DNA of 64,000 bases from Pseudomonadota bacterium. GTDB lineage: Bacteria > Myxococcota_A > Polyangia > Polyangiales > Polyangiaceae. The stretch's first letter is position 1. Every line of letters starts with the position of its first letter. The position numbers were made by a program, and so were the translations under genes. Shown one piece after another: positions 35,854 through 45,613 of this stretch. The notes beneath the pieces were generated by a model, which searched no databases, was not told where the DNA came from, and was given only the letters and a program-made list of their open reading frames with translations. The stretch is from NCBI GenBank assembly GCA_023423895.1, contig JAFAER010000160.1:1-64000 (forward strand), in the 5' to 3' direction.

Positions 35854-36765
35854 TCAGGGGATCGTCTTCAGCGTGCGTGCGCGCTGACTAGCGCCGTAGA
35901 CGCCACGACGAAGAGCGTGGACGAAGCCATGAGGCTCGATCCCGCGGCCGTTCCGGAACGGATCGAAGCGGAGGCTGGCCGGGTCGGTGAGGCGCACGCT
36001 CACGAGCTGGATCCGGACGAGCGGCGCGAATGGTCCCCAGGGGCTCTGCGAGATCCCGAGCGTGAGGACCGCCGACCCGTTGGCGACGCCCCGTTCGAAG
36101 CGGCGACGTCGCTGCTCCGAGGCGCTCCTCCGTGACTTCGCGGTGGAGGCGCGGAGTGAGGAGATGGGCCCGGTCGACGACTCGATCGTGACGAGGGCGT
36201 TCGGGTCCTTCGAGAGCGGACGCAGGCGGAAGTAGACGCGCTGCTCGGCTGCGCCGCTACGCAATGGCCTCGAGCTCGGGATCGCGAACGGCGACACGGC
36301 GAAGTAGTCATTCGCGAGATAGTCGTGCACCTTCGTCGTGAACGGCGAGAAGGGCATGGTCCAGGGGCGCTTGATCGTCGCCAAAAGGAGGTCCTGGTCA
36401 CCGTCCACGGCGGGATCGTCGACGTCTCCTCCGAACCGGATTGCGCACCCGAGGACGTCGGGCCAGCGCGCCTTCTTCTTCGTGAGGGCGTCGCTGAACC
36501 GCACGAACGCGTTTCCCGAGAGCCGCTCCGCGAGCGCCTTGTAAGCGTGAGGGACGCCGTCGGCGACGATCACGTCCGCGTCGGCGCAGTCGCCGCGCGC
36601 GTGGAAGGTCCTTGCTCGTCGCAGCGCGCTCGTCATCGCGAAGAACGGCGCGGCAGCGATTCCCACCAGCTCACCGGCGCGCTCGATCGCATCCGTGCGT
36701 CCGTCGTGCATGCGCCGGACGAGATTCCCCAACAGCTCACGGTCTCGGCGGGCTCCAACGGGCAT
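35854..36765 (-). CDS. catalase-fold-like protein, uncharacterised
   Basis: 303 residues. Segments RTFHARGDCADADVI, LAERLSGNAFVRFSDAL, PDVLGCAIRFGG, GDQDLLLATIKRPWTMP, VHDYLANDYFAVSPF and the C-terminal FRNGRGIEPHGFVHALRRGVY match a small family whose layout resembles the heme catalase-like fold (VRFS and late GRG/PxGF motifs). A heme-ligating Tyr motif is not obvious, so peroxidase or catalase activity should not be assumed. The start at 36765 was chosen because upstream residues have no family match and lie in the repeat tract. No signal peptide. Confidence 0.6.
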   Translation of the reverse strand: MPVGARRDRELLGNLVRRMHDGRTDAIERAGELVGIAAAPFFAMTSALRRARTFHARGDCADADVIVADGVPHAYKALAERLSGNAFVRFSDALTKKKARWPDVLGCAIRFGGDVDDPAVDGDQDLLLATIKRPWTMPFSPFTTKVHDYLANDYFAVSPFAIPSSRPLRSGAAEQRVYFRLRPLSKDPNALVTIESSTGPISSLRASTAKSRRSASEQRRRRFERGVANGSAVLTLGISQSPWGPFAPLVRIQLVSVRLTDPASLRFDPFRNGRGIEPHGFVHALRRGVYGASQRARTLKTIP

Positions 36766-36770
36766 CCGCC

Positions 36771-36970
36771 AGCGTGGTGCAATGGGAATACCCGCAGCAA
36801 GGCAGCTGCGGGGTGGAGAGAAGCCGGCGGGTATGCCGCCTCGTCGGCTTGCCTCGACAGCATGTAACGAGGCAACTGCGTCGTGGTGGAGACGTGCCGG
36901 CCGAGTGCCGATTCGTCGACTTGCCTCGGCAGCAACTCGCCGAGGCAAGCGCTTGTAGGGAATCGGCGGG
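36771..36970. repeat. degenerate 72-bp tandem repeat with internal hairpins
   Basis: Two clear units begin at 36849 and 36921, exactly 72 bp apart: TTGCCTCGACAGCA... and TTGCCTCGGCAGCA.... Each starts with an inverted repeat (TTGCCTCG with CGAGGCAA). A more diverged unit precedes them, sharing GTGGAGA-n-GCCGGC and GCCGxxTCGTCGRC. The block fills much of the 399-bp gap between 36765 and 37165. It does not look coding. It could form stem-loops in RNA or serve as a protein-binding array. Confidence 0.6.
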
Positions 36971-37164
36971 TGCATCTGGGCGAAGCCCCGTGCTCGTTTG
37001 CTGCGGGCTTCGCATCGCGCGTGTTCCGATCGCGCGCACCATTCTGCCACCGTCGGGCCACTCTTGCGCTGCTGCGCGAGGACGCACACGCGGAACCGCA
37101 GCGGAAGCTGCCAACGGAAGGGCGGCCCGCATGTTGCTGGGTTCGATGCGACCGGGAGGATGAG

Positions 37165-37809
37165 ATGAAAGCGCCTATGACCGCCATGATCCTCGCGCTC
37201 GTCGCTGCGGGCTGCGACGAACGCCCGGCACGTGATCCTTCCTCCGGGAGGACGACGACGACCGCGGCGTCGTCCGAGAGCACCCGCGGCTCGGTCCGCG
37301 GCTCCTCGACCGGCGGCGGGACGCGCAGCGGCGGGACGCTCGACACGCGAGCGAACCGCAGCGCGAACGGGATGTCGGGAGAACGCGCGATCGAGGAGCA
37401 GCGACCCGATGGACTCGCGTCGACGTCGGGAGGAAGCGGGAATACCACGTCGGGGACGGTTGCTGACCCGAACGCGAAACCGGTGGGGAACGAGTCGAGG
37501 GTTTCGCAGGAGCAGTCGGACAGGACGTTACGGAGTGGCGAACAGGATCGCCCCGGGGGAGCCGTGGGGCTGGGCGACCAGGGGAACAGCTCGTCCGAGA
37601 CGAAGATCACCGCGGACATCCGGAAGCAGATCGTCGTGTCGAGCACGCTTTCGTTCTCGGGGAAGAACGTGAAGGTCATCACCACCGGCTCCAAGGTGAC
37701 GCTGCGTGGCAAGGTGAAGAGCGATCGAGAGAAGGCCGAGATCGAAGGGATCGCGAAGGCGACCAACGGGGTCACCGAGGTCGACAACCAGCTCGACGTC
37801 GACAAGTGA
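37165..37809 (+). CDS. BON-domain lipoprotein
   Basis: 214 residues. Lipobox AAGC at the end of a short signal peptide; the start ATG 37165 has GGGAGG upstream. Residues 25-140 are low-complexity Ser/Thr/Gly/Arg with no fold recognised. The C-terminal BON domain (about 145-214: ITADIRKQIVVSSTLSFSG, VKVITTGSKVTLRGKVKS, NGVTEVDNQLDV) resembles the OsmY/phospholipid-binding module linked to envelope stress. It lies 50 bp before the glycine-zipper gene and probably shares its transcript and terminator. Confidence 0.85.
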   Translation: MKAPMTAMILALVAAGCDERPARDPSSGRTTTTAASSESTRGSVRGSSTGGGTRSGGTLDTRANRSANGMSGERAIEEQRPDGLASTSGGSGNTTSGTVADPNAKPVGNESRVSQEQSDRTLRSGEQDRPGGAVGLGDQGNSSSETKITADIRKQIVVSSTLSFSGKNVKVITTGSKVTLRGKVKSDREKAEIEGIAKATNGVTEVDNQLDVDK

Positions 37810-37859
37810 GCTGGCGCGCCGCGACGCGCGGCAGGGGATGCAAGCGGGAGAGGAAGATC

Positions 37860-38408
37860 ATGAAGAGAGCCGTCATGTGCATCGTGCCGACACAGAACCA
37901 GGCCGAGTACGTCGTAGGCCAGCTGCAACATGCAGGCTTCTCCAACAGCGACATCTCCGTCGTCTTCTCCGACCAGAATCGATCACGCGACTTCGCGACC
38001 GATCACGACACGAAGGCACCCGTGGGCGCGATCGCAGGCGCGAGCGCAGGCAGCCTCGTCGGCGGCACGCTCGGCCTGCTCGTCGGGATCGGCGCGCTCG
38101 CGATTCCAGGTTTGGGGCCGCTCATCGCGGCCGGGCCGCTCCTTGCGAGCCTGAGCGGCGTCGCGGCTGGTGCCACCGTCGGTGGCATCACCGGCGCGCT
38201 CGTCGGGCTCGGCATCCCCGAGATCGAAGCGAAGCGCTACGAGGGCAAGCTGCGTAGCGGGAACGTCCTCGTAGCGGTGCACATCGAAAGCCGACAGCAG
38301 CAGGAGCTCGCCGAGCGCATCTTCAAGGCATCACGCGTCGACGACGTGTTCTCGACGTCCGACCCACCTCCACCGTCGAGCATGCGCGACTCGCAGCGCT
38401 TCTCGTGA
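37860..38408 (+). CDS. glycine-zipper membrane-associated protein (YflT/DUF-type stress protein-like)
   Basis: 182 residues. The N-terminal 45 residues (MCIVPTQNQAEYVVGQLQHAGFSNSDISVVFSD in short motif form: VPTQNQAEYV, DISVVFSD) resemble the general-stress/heat-induced small domain. A glycine-zipper core (about 55-118; GASAGSLVGGTLGLLVGIGA and GAAGATVGG-like repeats) could insert into a membrane. Then YEGKLRSGNVLVAVHIES closes the domain. Similar proteins accompany BON proteins in myxobacteria and proteobacteria. Start ATG 37860 with GAGAGGA upstream. A strong terminator follows 68 bp after the stop. Confidence 0.75.
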   Translation: MKRAVMCIVPTQNQAEYVVGQLQHAGFSNSDISVVFSDQNRSRDFATDHDTKAPVGAIAGASAGSLVGGTLGLLVGIGALAIPGLGPLIAAGPLLASLSGVAAGATVGGITGALVGLGIPEIEAKRYEGKLRSGNVLVAVHIESRQQQELAERIFKASRVDDVFSTSDPPPPSSMRDSQRFS

Positions 38409-38475
38409 TGCCGCACTGACTCACCGCGCGTTCGGACTGGGCTACCTCCTCGAGGCCTGGAACACGCGTGGGGAG

Positions 38476-38526
38476 AGCCCGTCACTCACCGCATGCTGGA
38501 GCGGTGAGGGCGGGCTTTCTTTTTTT
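38476..38526 (+). terminator. Rho-independent terminator after the BON/glycine-zipper pair
   Basis: A long hairpin with stem halves AGCCCG...CACTCACCGC and GCGGTGAG...CGGGCT around an 8-base loop (ATGCTGGA), followed by TTTCTTTTTTT. It ends the plus-strand transcript before the convergent cyclophilin gene. Confidence 0.88.
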
Positions 38527-38551
38527 GTTTGTCCTCGCTGCGCTCGGTCGG

Positions 38552-38637
38552 ACGAGTGTGATCAGGGAACGAGCGTGGTGAGGGGGACGAGCGTGGTGAG
38601 GGGGACGAGCGTGGTGAGGGGACGAGCGTGATGCGGG
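38552..38637. repeat. 18-bp tandem repeat, five units
   Basis: Units of ACGAGCGTGGTGAGGGGG run head to tail: a diverged first copy (38552), two identical 18-bp copies (38569, 38587), a 17-bp copy (38605) and a diverged last copy (38622). It lies between the terminator and the 3' end of the convergent cyclophilin gene and does not overlap a gene. Likely a minisatellite produced by slippage. Confidence 0.8.
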
Positions 38638-38665
38638 ACTTACCGGAGCAAGCCGCTGCAGGCGC

Positions 38666-39286
38666 TCACTTCTCGGTGATCGTGACGCTCACGATCTTGT
38701 CGCCGACCGCGATCTGGCTCGCGACGTTCTTGCCCTCGGTGACCGCGCCGAACACCGTGTAGCGACCGTCGAGCGAGGCCTGCGGGCCGAGCGTGATGTA
38801 GAACTGGCTGCCCGCGGAGTTCGGCGCAGACGACTTCGCCATCGCAAGGGCACCATCGATGTGCTTCAGGCCGCTCGCCTCGTCGGGGATCGAATAGCCC
38901 GGACCACCGGCCCCGGTGCCGTCAGGATCGCCGCCCTGGATGACGAAGCCCGGCTCGACGCGGTGGAACGTGAGCCCGTCGTAGTACTTGTCCCGCGCGA
39001 GGAAGACGAAGTTGTTCACCGTCACGGGCGCGGCCTTCGCATCGAGCGAGAGCTCGATCGTGCCTTTCGAGGTCACCATCGTCGCGGTGTACGTCTTCGC
39101 CGTGTCGATCGTCATCGCGGGGGCCTGGGCGTAGCGACCCGTGCCCGTGCCTCCGCTGGAAGAGCTGCTGTTGCCCGCGCAGCCGGACACGATCGTCAGA
39201 CAGAGCGTCGTCGCGAGACAGAGGGAAGCCGCGAGAGAATGGAGCGAAGAGCCGTACGAGCGACCGAACACCGCGCTGAGCGTCAT
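38666..39286 (-). CDS. cyclophilin-type peptidyl-prolyl isomerase, lipoprotein
   Basis: 206 residues. Signal peptide with lipobox VSGC, then a Ser/Gly linker. The cyclophilin domain (about 62-205) has TSKGTIELSLDAKAAP, FHRVEPGFVIQGGDP (catalytic Arg in FHRV), SQFYITL and DGRYTVFGAVTEG. It catalyses cis-trans isomerisation at prolines of envelope proteins. A divergent small lipoprotein gene lies upstream at 39484. Confidence 0.92.
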   Translation of the reverse strand: MTLSAVFGRSYGSSLHSLAASLCLATTLCLTIVSGCAGNSSSSSGGTGTGRYAQAPAMTIDTAKTYTATMVTSKGTIELSLDAKAAPVTVNNFVFLARDKYYDGLTFHRVEPGFVIQGGDPDGTGAGGPGYSIPDEASGLKHIDGALAMAKSSAPNSAGSQFYITLGPQASLDGRYTVFGAVTEGKNVASQIAVGDKIVSVTITEK

Positions 39287-39483
39287 GCCGGCACTCTACC
39301 CGAGGCTGGCGCGGTTGGCGCGGTTGCGCGACCGAGCACGTAAGGGTCGCTGCGGAGCGCGAGCATGCGTCTGCGCCCGTGCGTCCCGGACGAGCGCGAC
39401 AAAGGACAGGGGAGGGTACGCGTGCGCGCTCCGATGTTCATGATGCGCGCATGCGCACGCGCGATCGTTCCTGGAGGGCTTAC

Positions 39484-39705
39484 ATGAAACGCTCGATGCT
39501 CGTCGTGACTTCGTTCGCGATCGCGCTCGCCGTCGGCGGGTTGACGACCGTCGCCTGCAAGGGTGGCCCGGAGCTGGACGACGGCAGCACCACCGATGAG
39601 AAGAACATGGTCGAGTCGCTCGGTGAGAAGAAGGCCGCCGCGGACGACTGCGCTACGAAAGGTGACGACGCTGGCTGCCCGGAGACCGGCGACGCGGGAG
39701 AATGA
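39484..39705 (+). CDS. small lipoprotein, function unknown
   Basis: 73 residues. Signal peptide with lipobox TVAC, GGAGG seven bases before the ATG at 39484. The mature peptide is acidic with two Cys (DDCATKGDDAGC). No family recognised. Short exported peptides of this type are common in myxobacteria. Confidence 0.62.
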   Translation: MKRSMLVVTSFAIALAVGGLTTVACKGGPELDDGSTTDEKNMVESLGEKKAAADDCATKGDDAGCPETGDAGE

Positions 39706-39776
39706 CGCGTCATCGATGGCGCGCTCGGAGCGTTGAAGCTGGAGCCCGGAGACCAGTGAGGGCGCCAGGTGTCGTC

Positions 39777-40442
39777 TCAGCGATCGAAGCTGACCAAGAG
39801 CTGCTGACACGTCGTGAGCGCGTTCGTGGTTCCGATGAGCGCCGTCTGGCCGGACGGGACCGAGCGTGCCTGCGAAGGTCCGTTCGTGCCGCCCGCGCAG
39901 CTCGTTGCGAGGCCGCCGCAGTCGCCAACGGCGACGAAGGCGTTCGAGCCTCGGACCTGGACCTTCCACGCTGCGCCCGCCAAGAGCACGCCCATCCGGA
40001 ACGCGGCCACGCGAAGGTCCTTCGTTCCGCCACCAGGTACACACGCTTGCGGAAAGTCGACGGTAGGTCCCTCCCGGCAGACGAACGCGACGACGCTCAT
40101 CTCCGCGGTCACGTCGAACGGGCGATTGCACGCGTTGTGAACTGCGTTCGGATCGTTGCACCCGGCGGCGATGCACGTGGTCTGGTCCGAGCAGGGCGGA
40201 CATACCTCGGTGTACGTCGGCGTACCGCCCTCCGCGGCGTCGACGGGAGATCCGGTATCTGCAGGATCGACGGAGCCGTCGCCGGTCCGCGCGTCGCGAG
40301 CGCCGTCCGCCGCACCATCCGCACCAGGCGGCGAGGCATCGGGCGTGTCGGTCTCGGCGCTTTCGCCGTACGTCGTGGCGCAGGCGACGAGCGCGACGAC
40401 GGCGCCGAGCGCGAGCAGCTTCCTGACCCCGCAGCCTCGCAT
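39777..40442 (-). CDS. Cys-rich lipoprotein, function unknown
   Basis: 221 residues. Lipobox LVAC, then an Asp/Ala/Gly linker to about 75. The mature domain (about 78-221) has nine or so Cys, beginning EVCPPCSDQTTCIAAGCND and ending TTCQQLLVSFDR. No catalytic motif or known fold is visible; probably disulfide-bonded at the surface. Convergent with the small lipoprotein gene. Confidence 0.65.
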   Translation of the reverse strand: MRGCGVRKLLALGAVVALVACATTYGESAETDTPDASPPGADGAADGARDARTGDGSVDPADTGSPVDAAEGGTPTYTEVCPPCSDQTTCIAAGCNDPNAVHNACNRPFDVTAEMSVVAFVCREGPTVDFPQACVPGGGTKDLRVAAFRMGVLLAGAAWKVQVRGSNAFVAVGDCGGLATSCAGGTNGPSQARSVPSGQTALIGTTNALTTCQQLLVSFDR

Positions 40443-40491
40443 GCGGGTCGAGTACAGCCGTTCGCCGCCGAACGCACGTCTCCGTGCCGCG

Positions 40492-41409
40492 TCAGACGCG
40501 CCGCTTGCGCGCGATCCCCAGGACCGTGAGCGATTCCTCGCTGCGGCGCAGCGTGAGCACGTCGCCGAGCGTCACCGAGTGCACGATCCGATGACCGTCG
40601 AGGAACACCTTCGCCTCACGCATCTTGCTGCGGATGACGAGCTGCTCGTCGGGATCGATCAGGCCGCGGGCGAAGCGGAACCGTCCGCCGGCCGGCGTGT
40701 ACGGCTCTCGGACGACGTACTGCAGTTGCTTCGATTCGAGCGGGAGCACTCTGCCGCCGGCGCTCCGCTGCGCGGCGGTCGATCCTGCTGCGGGGCCCAC
40801 CCACAGCCCGCTCGACCGCTGGTCTTCCTCGCCTTCGGCGAGCATCAGGATGTAGCGCGATGTCGCCGCGGGCGATGCGTGACAGAACAGCGCCTCGTTG
40901 AGCACGCGGTTGTGGAGCGGCTTGCCATTCAGCTCGACACGCATACGCGTCAGCTCCGTCCTCGGAAGCTCACGCCGGAGCGCCCGTGAGAGCGTCTGCT
41001 TCACGTTGCCCTTTGTCGCCCCACAGAAGAAGCCGACGGAGTGCCCGGGGGCGCTGTTGATCCCGAGGAGGGGGACGTCGTTCCCGATGAGGTGCGAGGC
41101 CGCGAGCAAGGTGCCATCGCCGCCGACCGTCACCACGAGATCGGTTCGCGGGGGGACGCGAGCTCGTGGTCCGCCGCGGAAGACGACCTCGGCGCCGAGA
41201 TCGTCGAGTGCTTGCTCGACCTCCCGGATCGTCGACTCGTGGTCCTCGTGTGACTGCTTGAGACGGCCGACGGTGGGGTCGTGCCGGCGGAGCAGGCGCG
41301 CGATCAGAGGGTCGTGCACCTCGAGGACGAATTTCCGGTACGTCGTGCGTTTGACGACGACCGCGACGCGCGGCCTTCGTGTCTTCGGCAGCGTCTTTTT
41401 TGCGGCCAT
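40492..41409 (-). CDS. nadK: NAD kinase
   Basis: 305 residues. The ATP-NAD kinase signature GGDGT is at 96-100 (VVTVGGDGTLLAA), followed by LLGINSAPGHSVGFF, the NAD-contacting LNEALFCHASPAATSRY, and a GPAAGSTAAQRSAGG segment matching the catalytic-loop TGSTAYxxSAGG consensus. The enzyme phosphorylates NAD to NADP in the cytoplasm. A longer start in another context is possible; ATG 41409 was chosen for length. It begins one base after the Nudix stop on the same strand, so the two are probably coupled, linking NADP formation to nucleotide hydrolysis. Confidence 0.9.
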   Translation of the reverse strand: MAAKKTLPKTRRPRVAVVVKRTTYRKFVLEVHDPLIARLLRRHDPTVGRLKQSHEDHESTIREVEQALDDLGAEVVFRGGPRARVPPRTDLVVTVGGDGTLLAASHLIGNDVPLLGINSAPGHSVGFFCGATKGNVKQTLSRALRRELPRTELTRMRVELNGKPLHNRVLNEALFCHASPAATSRYILMLAEGEEDQRSSGLWVGPAAGSTAAQRSAGGRVLPLESKQLQYVVREPYTPAGGRFRFARGLIDPDEQLVIRSKMREAKVFLDGHRIVHSVTLGDVLTLRRSEESLTVLGIARKRRV

Positions 41410-41410
41410 C

Positions 41411-42055
41411 TCAGAGGATCTCGGCAAGCCGGCGAAGGGCGAGCTCCGTCTTCGCGTCGGGCACCTCGCCGGCACGGCATGCCGCGAGCGCCCGATCGAG
41501 CGGAACGCTCACGATGCGAGCGACGTCTTCGAGTGGCGATCCATCTCCCGCCGGCTCCTTCCGGGTCTTCGGATCGACGCGCACGTGGAAGTAGAAGTGG
41601 AGCTCGCCGACGAAGCCCGGGGCAGGGAAGGCCATCGGTCCGAGCGGCTGCAAGTCGTTCGGGGGCACCGCGAACCCGAGCTCCTCCTCGAGCTCGCGCG
41701 CAGCGCCGACCTCGGGAGCTTCACCCGGCTCGATGAGACCGGCGGGGAGCTCCCACAGCACTCCGGGTGCCTTCGGCTCGATCCGGCGGAGCGCAACCGG
41801 CGGCCGGACAGCGCTCCGCAAGAAGACGCAGGGCCGGCCGGCTTCATCGGTGTAGTGCGCCACCATGATCGCAGCGTCGAGCGCACGCCGCGTGATCATG
41901 TCGTAGCGCAGGGTCTTGCTCTTCGTGCCGCCTTGGACGACAGCGAGCTCGTAGCGCTCGAGGGTGAGGAAGCCTTCACGCTCGTCGGACCGATCAGCGG
42001 CGACATCGAGCGCGACCTTGGGAAGCTCCGGCAATATGGCCACGGGGGCTGGCAT
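41411..42055 (-). CDS. Nudix hydrolase (ADP-ribose pyrophosphatase-like)
   Basis: 214 residues. A complete Nudix box lies at about 106-128 (GLIEPGEAPEVGAARELEEE, 20 residues, followed by LGF): Gly, Glu, Arg-Glu and Glu-Glu metal-binding positions are all present. Surrounding features (WELPAGLIEPGE, residue Pro after the box) are like ADP-ribose or NDP-sugar diphosphatases. It removes nucleoside diphosphate derivatives from the cytoplasm. It precedes nadK with a one-base gap. Confidence 0.88.
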   Translation of the reverse strand: MPAPVAILPELPKVALDVAADRSDEREGFLTLERYELAVVQGGTKSKTLRYDMITRRALDAAIMVAHYTDEAGRPCVFLRSAVRPPVALRRIEPKAPGVLWELPAGLIEPGEAPEVGAARELEEELGFAVPPNDLQPLGPMAFPAPGFVGELHFYFHVRVDPKTRKEPAGDGSPLEDVARIVSVPLDRALAACRAGEVPDAKTELALRRLAEIL

Positions 42056-42412
42056 CCTAACCCAGGTCGTCGGTCACTACTCCACGGGCTTGCGATCGAT
42101 GGTCTCTCCGAAGCATCGAAGCGGGGAGCTCGCCCTCCGACATCGAGGCTCTGCCGTGAGCGGGCACCAAGTCTCACGTCGAAGGGCGGGAATGGAACAC
42201 CCATTCGGCGGCGTATGGCCTCCGGGAGACGTACCTTCTGGGTCCGGGATCCCTGCTACGATGTAAGGCGGAGGCGCGACGAGACGTTTTTTCAGGGCGA
42301 TGAAGGAACTTTGTCACGGGTCCGACGTCGGAGCCGAGGTTGATGGACGGCGGCGCAGGGCGTGCTTCCGGCCGAGCGAACGAGAGCAGACCAGCTTGGA
42401 AAGAACACCAGG
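42056..42412. other. 357-bp divergent intergenic stretch
   Basis: Lies between the Nudix start (minus) and the coiled-coil membrane protein of the MoxR operon (plus). No gene is supported. It should contain the promoters of both units. A possible -10-like TACGAT at 42255-42260 lacks a good -35 partner. A GT-rich T-run (TTTTTT near 42289) is present without a preceding hairpin. Confidence 0.4.
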
Positions 42413-44485
42413 ATGACCTCGGAAGCCGCTGCTGAACCCACCACGCCGGCGCGCGTGCCGTCGCTCGGTCCGATCGAGCGTCCGGCTCAGAAAGCGGAGC
42501 GACGTCTCCGCATGCGCCGCGCCATCCTCTGGGCGGCCAAGGCGCTTGCCGGTGGTCTCGTCGCGGTCGCGGTCCTCGTCGTTCTGCGCAAGGTCGGGAT
42601 CATCAGCGAGCGCTTCTGCCGGGTCGGCGTCGCGCTCGCCTTCTTGCAGGTCTTCGTCGCTGCAGGCATTGCCTACGCGCGTCGGCTTCCGCGCCGCGCC
42701 GGTGCCGTCGCACTCGATCGATTCCACGGCCTCGCCGATCGCCTGTCGAGCGCGCTCTCTTTCGGCGAGCTGAAGGGCGAAGAGCAGACGCCATTCATGC
42801 TCGCTGCGATCGACGACGCCCTCGAGCACGCGCAGCGGGTCGATCCGAAGCGGGCGGTGCCGATGGAGTCGCCGCGCGAGTGGCCTTTCCTGATCGCGAT
42901 GTGCGCTGCCATCGCGATCATCGCCGTCTTCGAGGTGCGCCGCCACGAGCCGATCGCGAGCGCGAAGACGATCGACGCGGTCGACGTGACCCAGGACGAT
43001 CTCGACGCGATGCGCGAGTTCCTCCGCGAGGTCGATCAGCGCCTCCAGACCGACGAAGCCAAGGCGGCGACCCAGGAGTTCAACCAGCTCATCGAGGACC
43101 TCGCGAACAAGCGCCTCGACCGCACCGAGGCGTTCCGCCGGATGCAGCAGCTCGAGGACAAGCTCCTCCAGGGCCGCGAGGCCGACGCGAAGGCGCTCGA
43201 AGAAGCCCTCAAGAAGATGGGTGAGGAGCTGAAGAAGAGCGAGCTCTCGAAGCCCACCGGCGAAGCGCTCTCGGACAAGAACCTGGAGGCGGCCGAGAAG
43301 GCGCTGAAGGATCTCGCGAAGAAGCTTCGCGAAGACCAAGCGAAGGGCGGCGTCGACAAGCAACAGCTCGAGAAGCTTCGCGAGGCGCTCAAGAAGGCCA
43401 GCGAAGATCAGGCGAAACGTGCCGAGTCCCTCGCGAACCGCCGCGAGGAGCTGAAACAGGACCTGCTCAAGCAGAAGCAGAAGATGGGCGACGCGGGCGC
43501 CAACGAGCAGGAGAAGAGCCTCCTGCAGAAAAAAGAGCGGGAGCTCGAGCGTCTCGATCGGGAGCACGAGCAGCAGCAGAAGACCCAGCGCGAGCTGGAT
43601 CGGCTCGACCGCGAGCTCCAAAAAGCCGCCGAAGACCTCATGAAGGACATGGGGCTTTCCGCGAACGATCTCGACAACGCCGCGCAGGACATCAACCGCA
43701 TGGCGAAGCAAGAGATGACGCAGGAAGAGAAGGAGCAGCTCCGGCAGAAGCTCCAGGAGCTCCGCGAGATGATGCGCCAGCAGTCACAGGGCGGCGCAGG
43801 TCAGATGCAGCGTCTTCGCGTCTTCCAGCAGCGCGCGCAAGGGCAGGGGCAGCCCGGCCAGGGCGGTCAACAAGGCCAGGGCGGTCAACAAGGCCAGGGC
43901 GACCAACAAGGCCAGGGGCAGCAAGGTCAAGGTCAGGGCCAGCAAGCCGGCAACGGTCAGGGCCAGGGTCAACAGGGCCAAGGTCAGGGCCAGCAAGGGC
44001 AGGGGCAGGGCCAAGGTCAGGGCCAGGGCGGCGGAGGGGAAACCTGGATCCTCGGACCGAACGGCGAGAAGATCCTGATGATCACGAAGGGCCAGGGCCA
44101 GGGCGGTCAGGGACCGAACGGCGGCGGTGGCCAGGGCCAGCAAGGCCAGGGCTGGGGCACCGGTCACGACGACAACGTCCAGGGCAAGCAGGCCACGAAC
44201 CTGAAGGCCGGTACCCAGGACACGCAGGTCCAGGGGAGCGACACCGGTCAGGGCGGCTCGCGCAGCGAGGTCATTCTGGGCGCAGCGGAGCGCGGCTTCG
44301 CGTCCAAGGGCTACACGAGAGTCTACCGCGAGTACCACACGGTCGCCGAAGAGGCCCTCGAGAAGGACGAGATCCCCGGCGGCTATCGCTTCTACGTTCG
44401 GCGCTACTTCCAGTTGATTCGTCCGCGCGACGACGGCGCCGGCGGTCGACCGAGCGCCGCGCCTCCGGAGGCGCCACCGCCCTGA
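42413..44485 (+). CDS. membrane-anchored coiled-coil protein with Gln/Gly repeat region (DUF4175-like)
   Basis: 690 residues. Two N-terminal helices (about 34-58 and 68-87) and one near 155-170 (FLIAMCAAIAIIAVF) anchor it. A long charged coiled coil runs from about 185 to 430 (repeated LKKMGEELKKSELSK, ELERLDREHEQQQKTQRELD). A low-complexity Gly/Gln block follows at about 475-575 (runs of GQGQQGQGQG), coded by Gly-Gln codons. A short C-terminal domain contains YREYHTVAEEALEKDEIPGGYRFYVRRYF, a feature of BatB/DUF4175-like proteins. It heads the MoxR operon; probably a structural partner of the vWA proteins. Confidence 0.75.
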   Translation: MTSEAAAEPTTPARVPSLGPIERPAQKAERRLRMRRAILWAAKALAGGLVAVAVLVVLRKVGIISERFCRVGVALAFLQVFVAAGIAYARRLPRRAGAVALDRFHGLADRLSSALSFGELKGEEQTPFMLAAIDDALEHAQRVDPKRAVPMESPREWPFLIAMCAAIAIIAVFEVRRHEPIASAKTIDAVDVTQDDLDAMREFLREVDQRLQTDEAKAATQEFNQLIEDLANKRLDRTEAFRRMQQLEDKLLQGREADAKALEEALKKMGEELKKSELSKPTGEALSDKNLEAAEKALKDLAKKLREDQAKGGVDKQQLEKLREALKKASEDQAKRAESLANRREELKQDLLKQKQKMGDAGANEQEKSLLQKKERELERLDREHEQQQKTQRELDRLDRELQKAAEDLMKDMGLSANDLDNAAQDINRMAKQEMTQEEKEQLRQKLQELREMMRQQSQGGAGQMQRLRVFQQRAQGQGQPGQGGQQGQGGQQGQGDQQGQGQQGQGQGQQAGNGQGQGQQGQGQGQQGQGQGQGQGQGGGGETWILGPNGEKILMITKGQGQGGQGPNGGGGQGQQGQGWGTGHDDNVQGKQATNLKAGTQDTQVQGSDTGQGGSRSEVILGAAERGFASKGYTRVYREYHTVAEEALEKDEIPGGYRFYVRRYFQLIRPRDDGAGGRPSAAPPEAPPP

Positions 44486-44566
44486 ACAGGGCTGAGGCCT
44501 CGAATCGAGCTCAACCGCTCGCGTCGTGCGAGCTTTTCGACAACCACCCACCGAAGGCACTGACAC

Positions 44567-45599
<1,033 letters not shown>

Positions 45600-45613
<14 letters not shown>

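Noticed and set aside
36849..36970. Integron attC sites
   Set aside because: The repeats lack the RYYYAAC and GTTRRRY core sites and no integrase is present; also not CRISPR because there are no unique spacers.
38552..38637. CRISPR array
   Set aside because: Units are directly adjacent with no variable spacers and no cas genes nearby.
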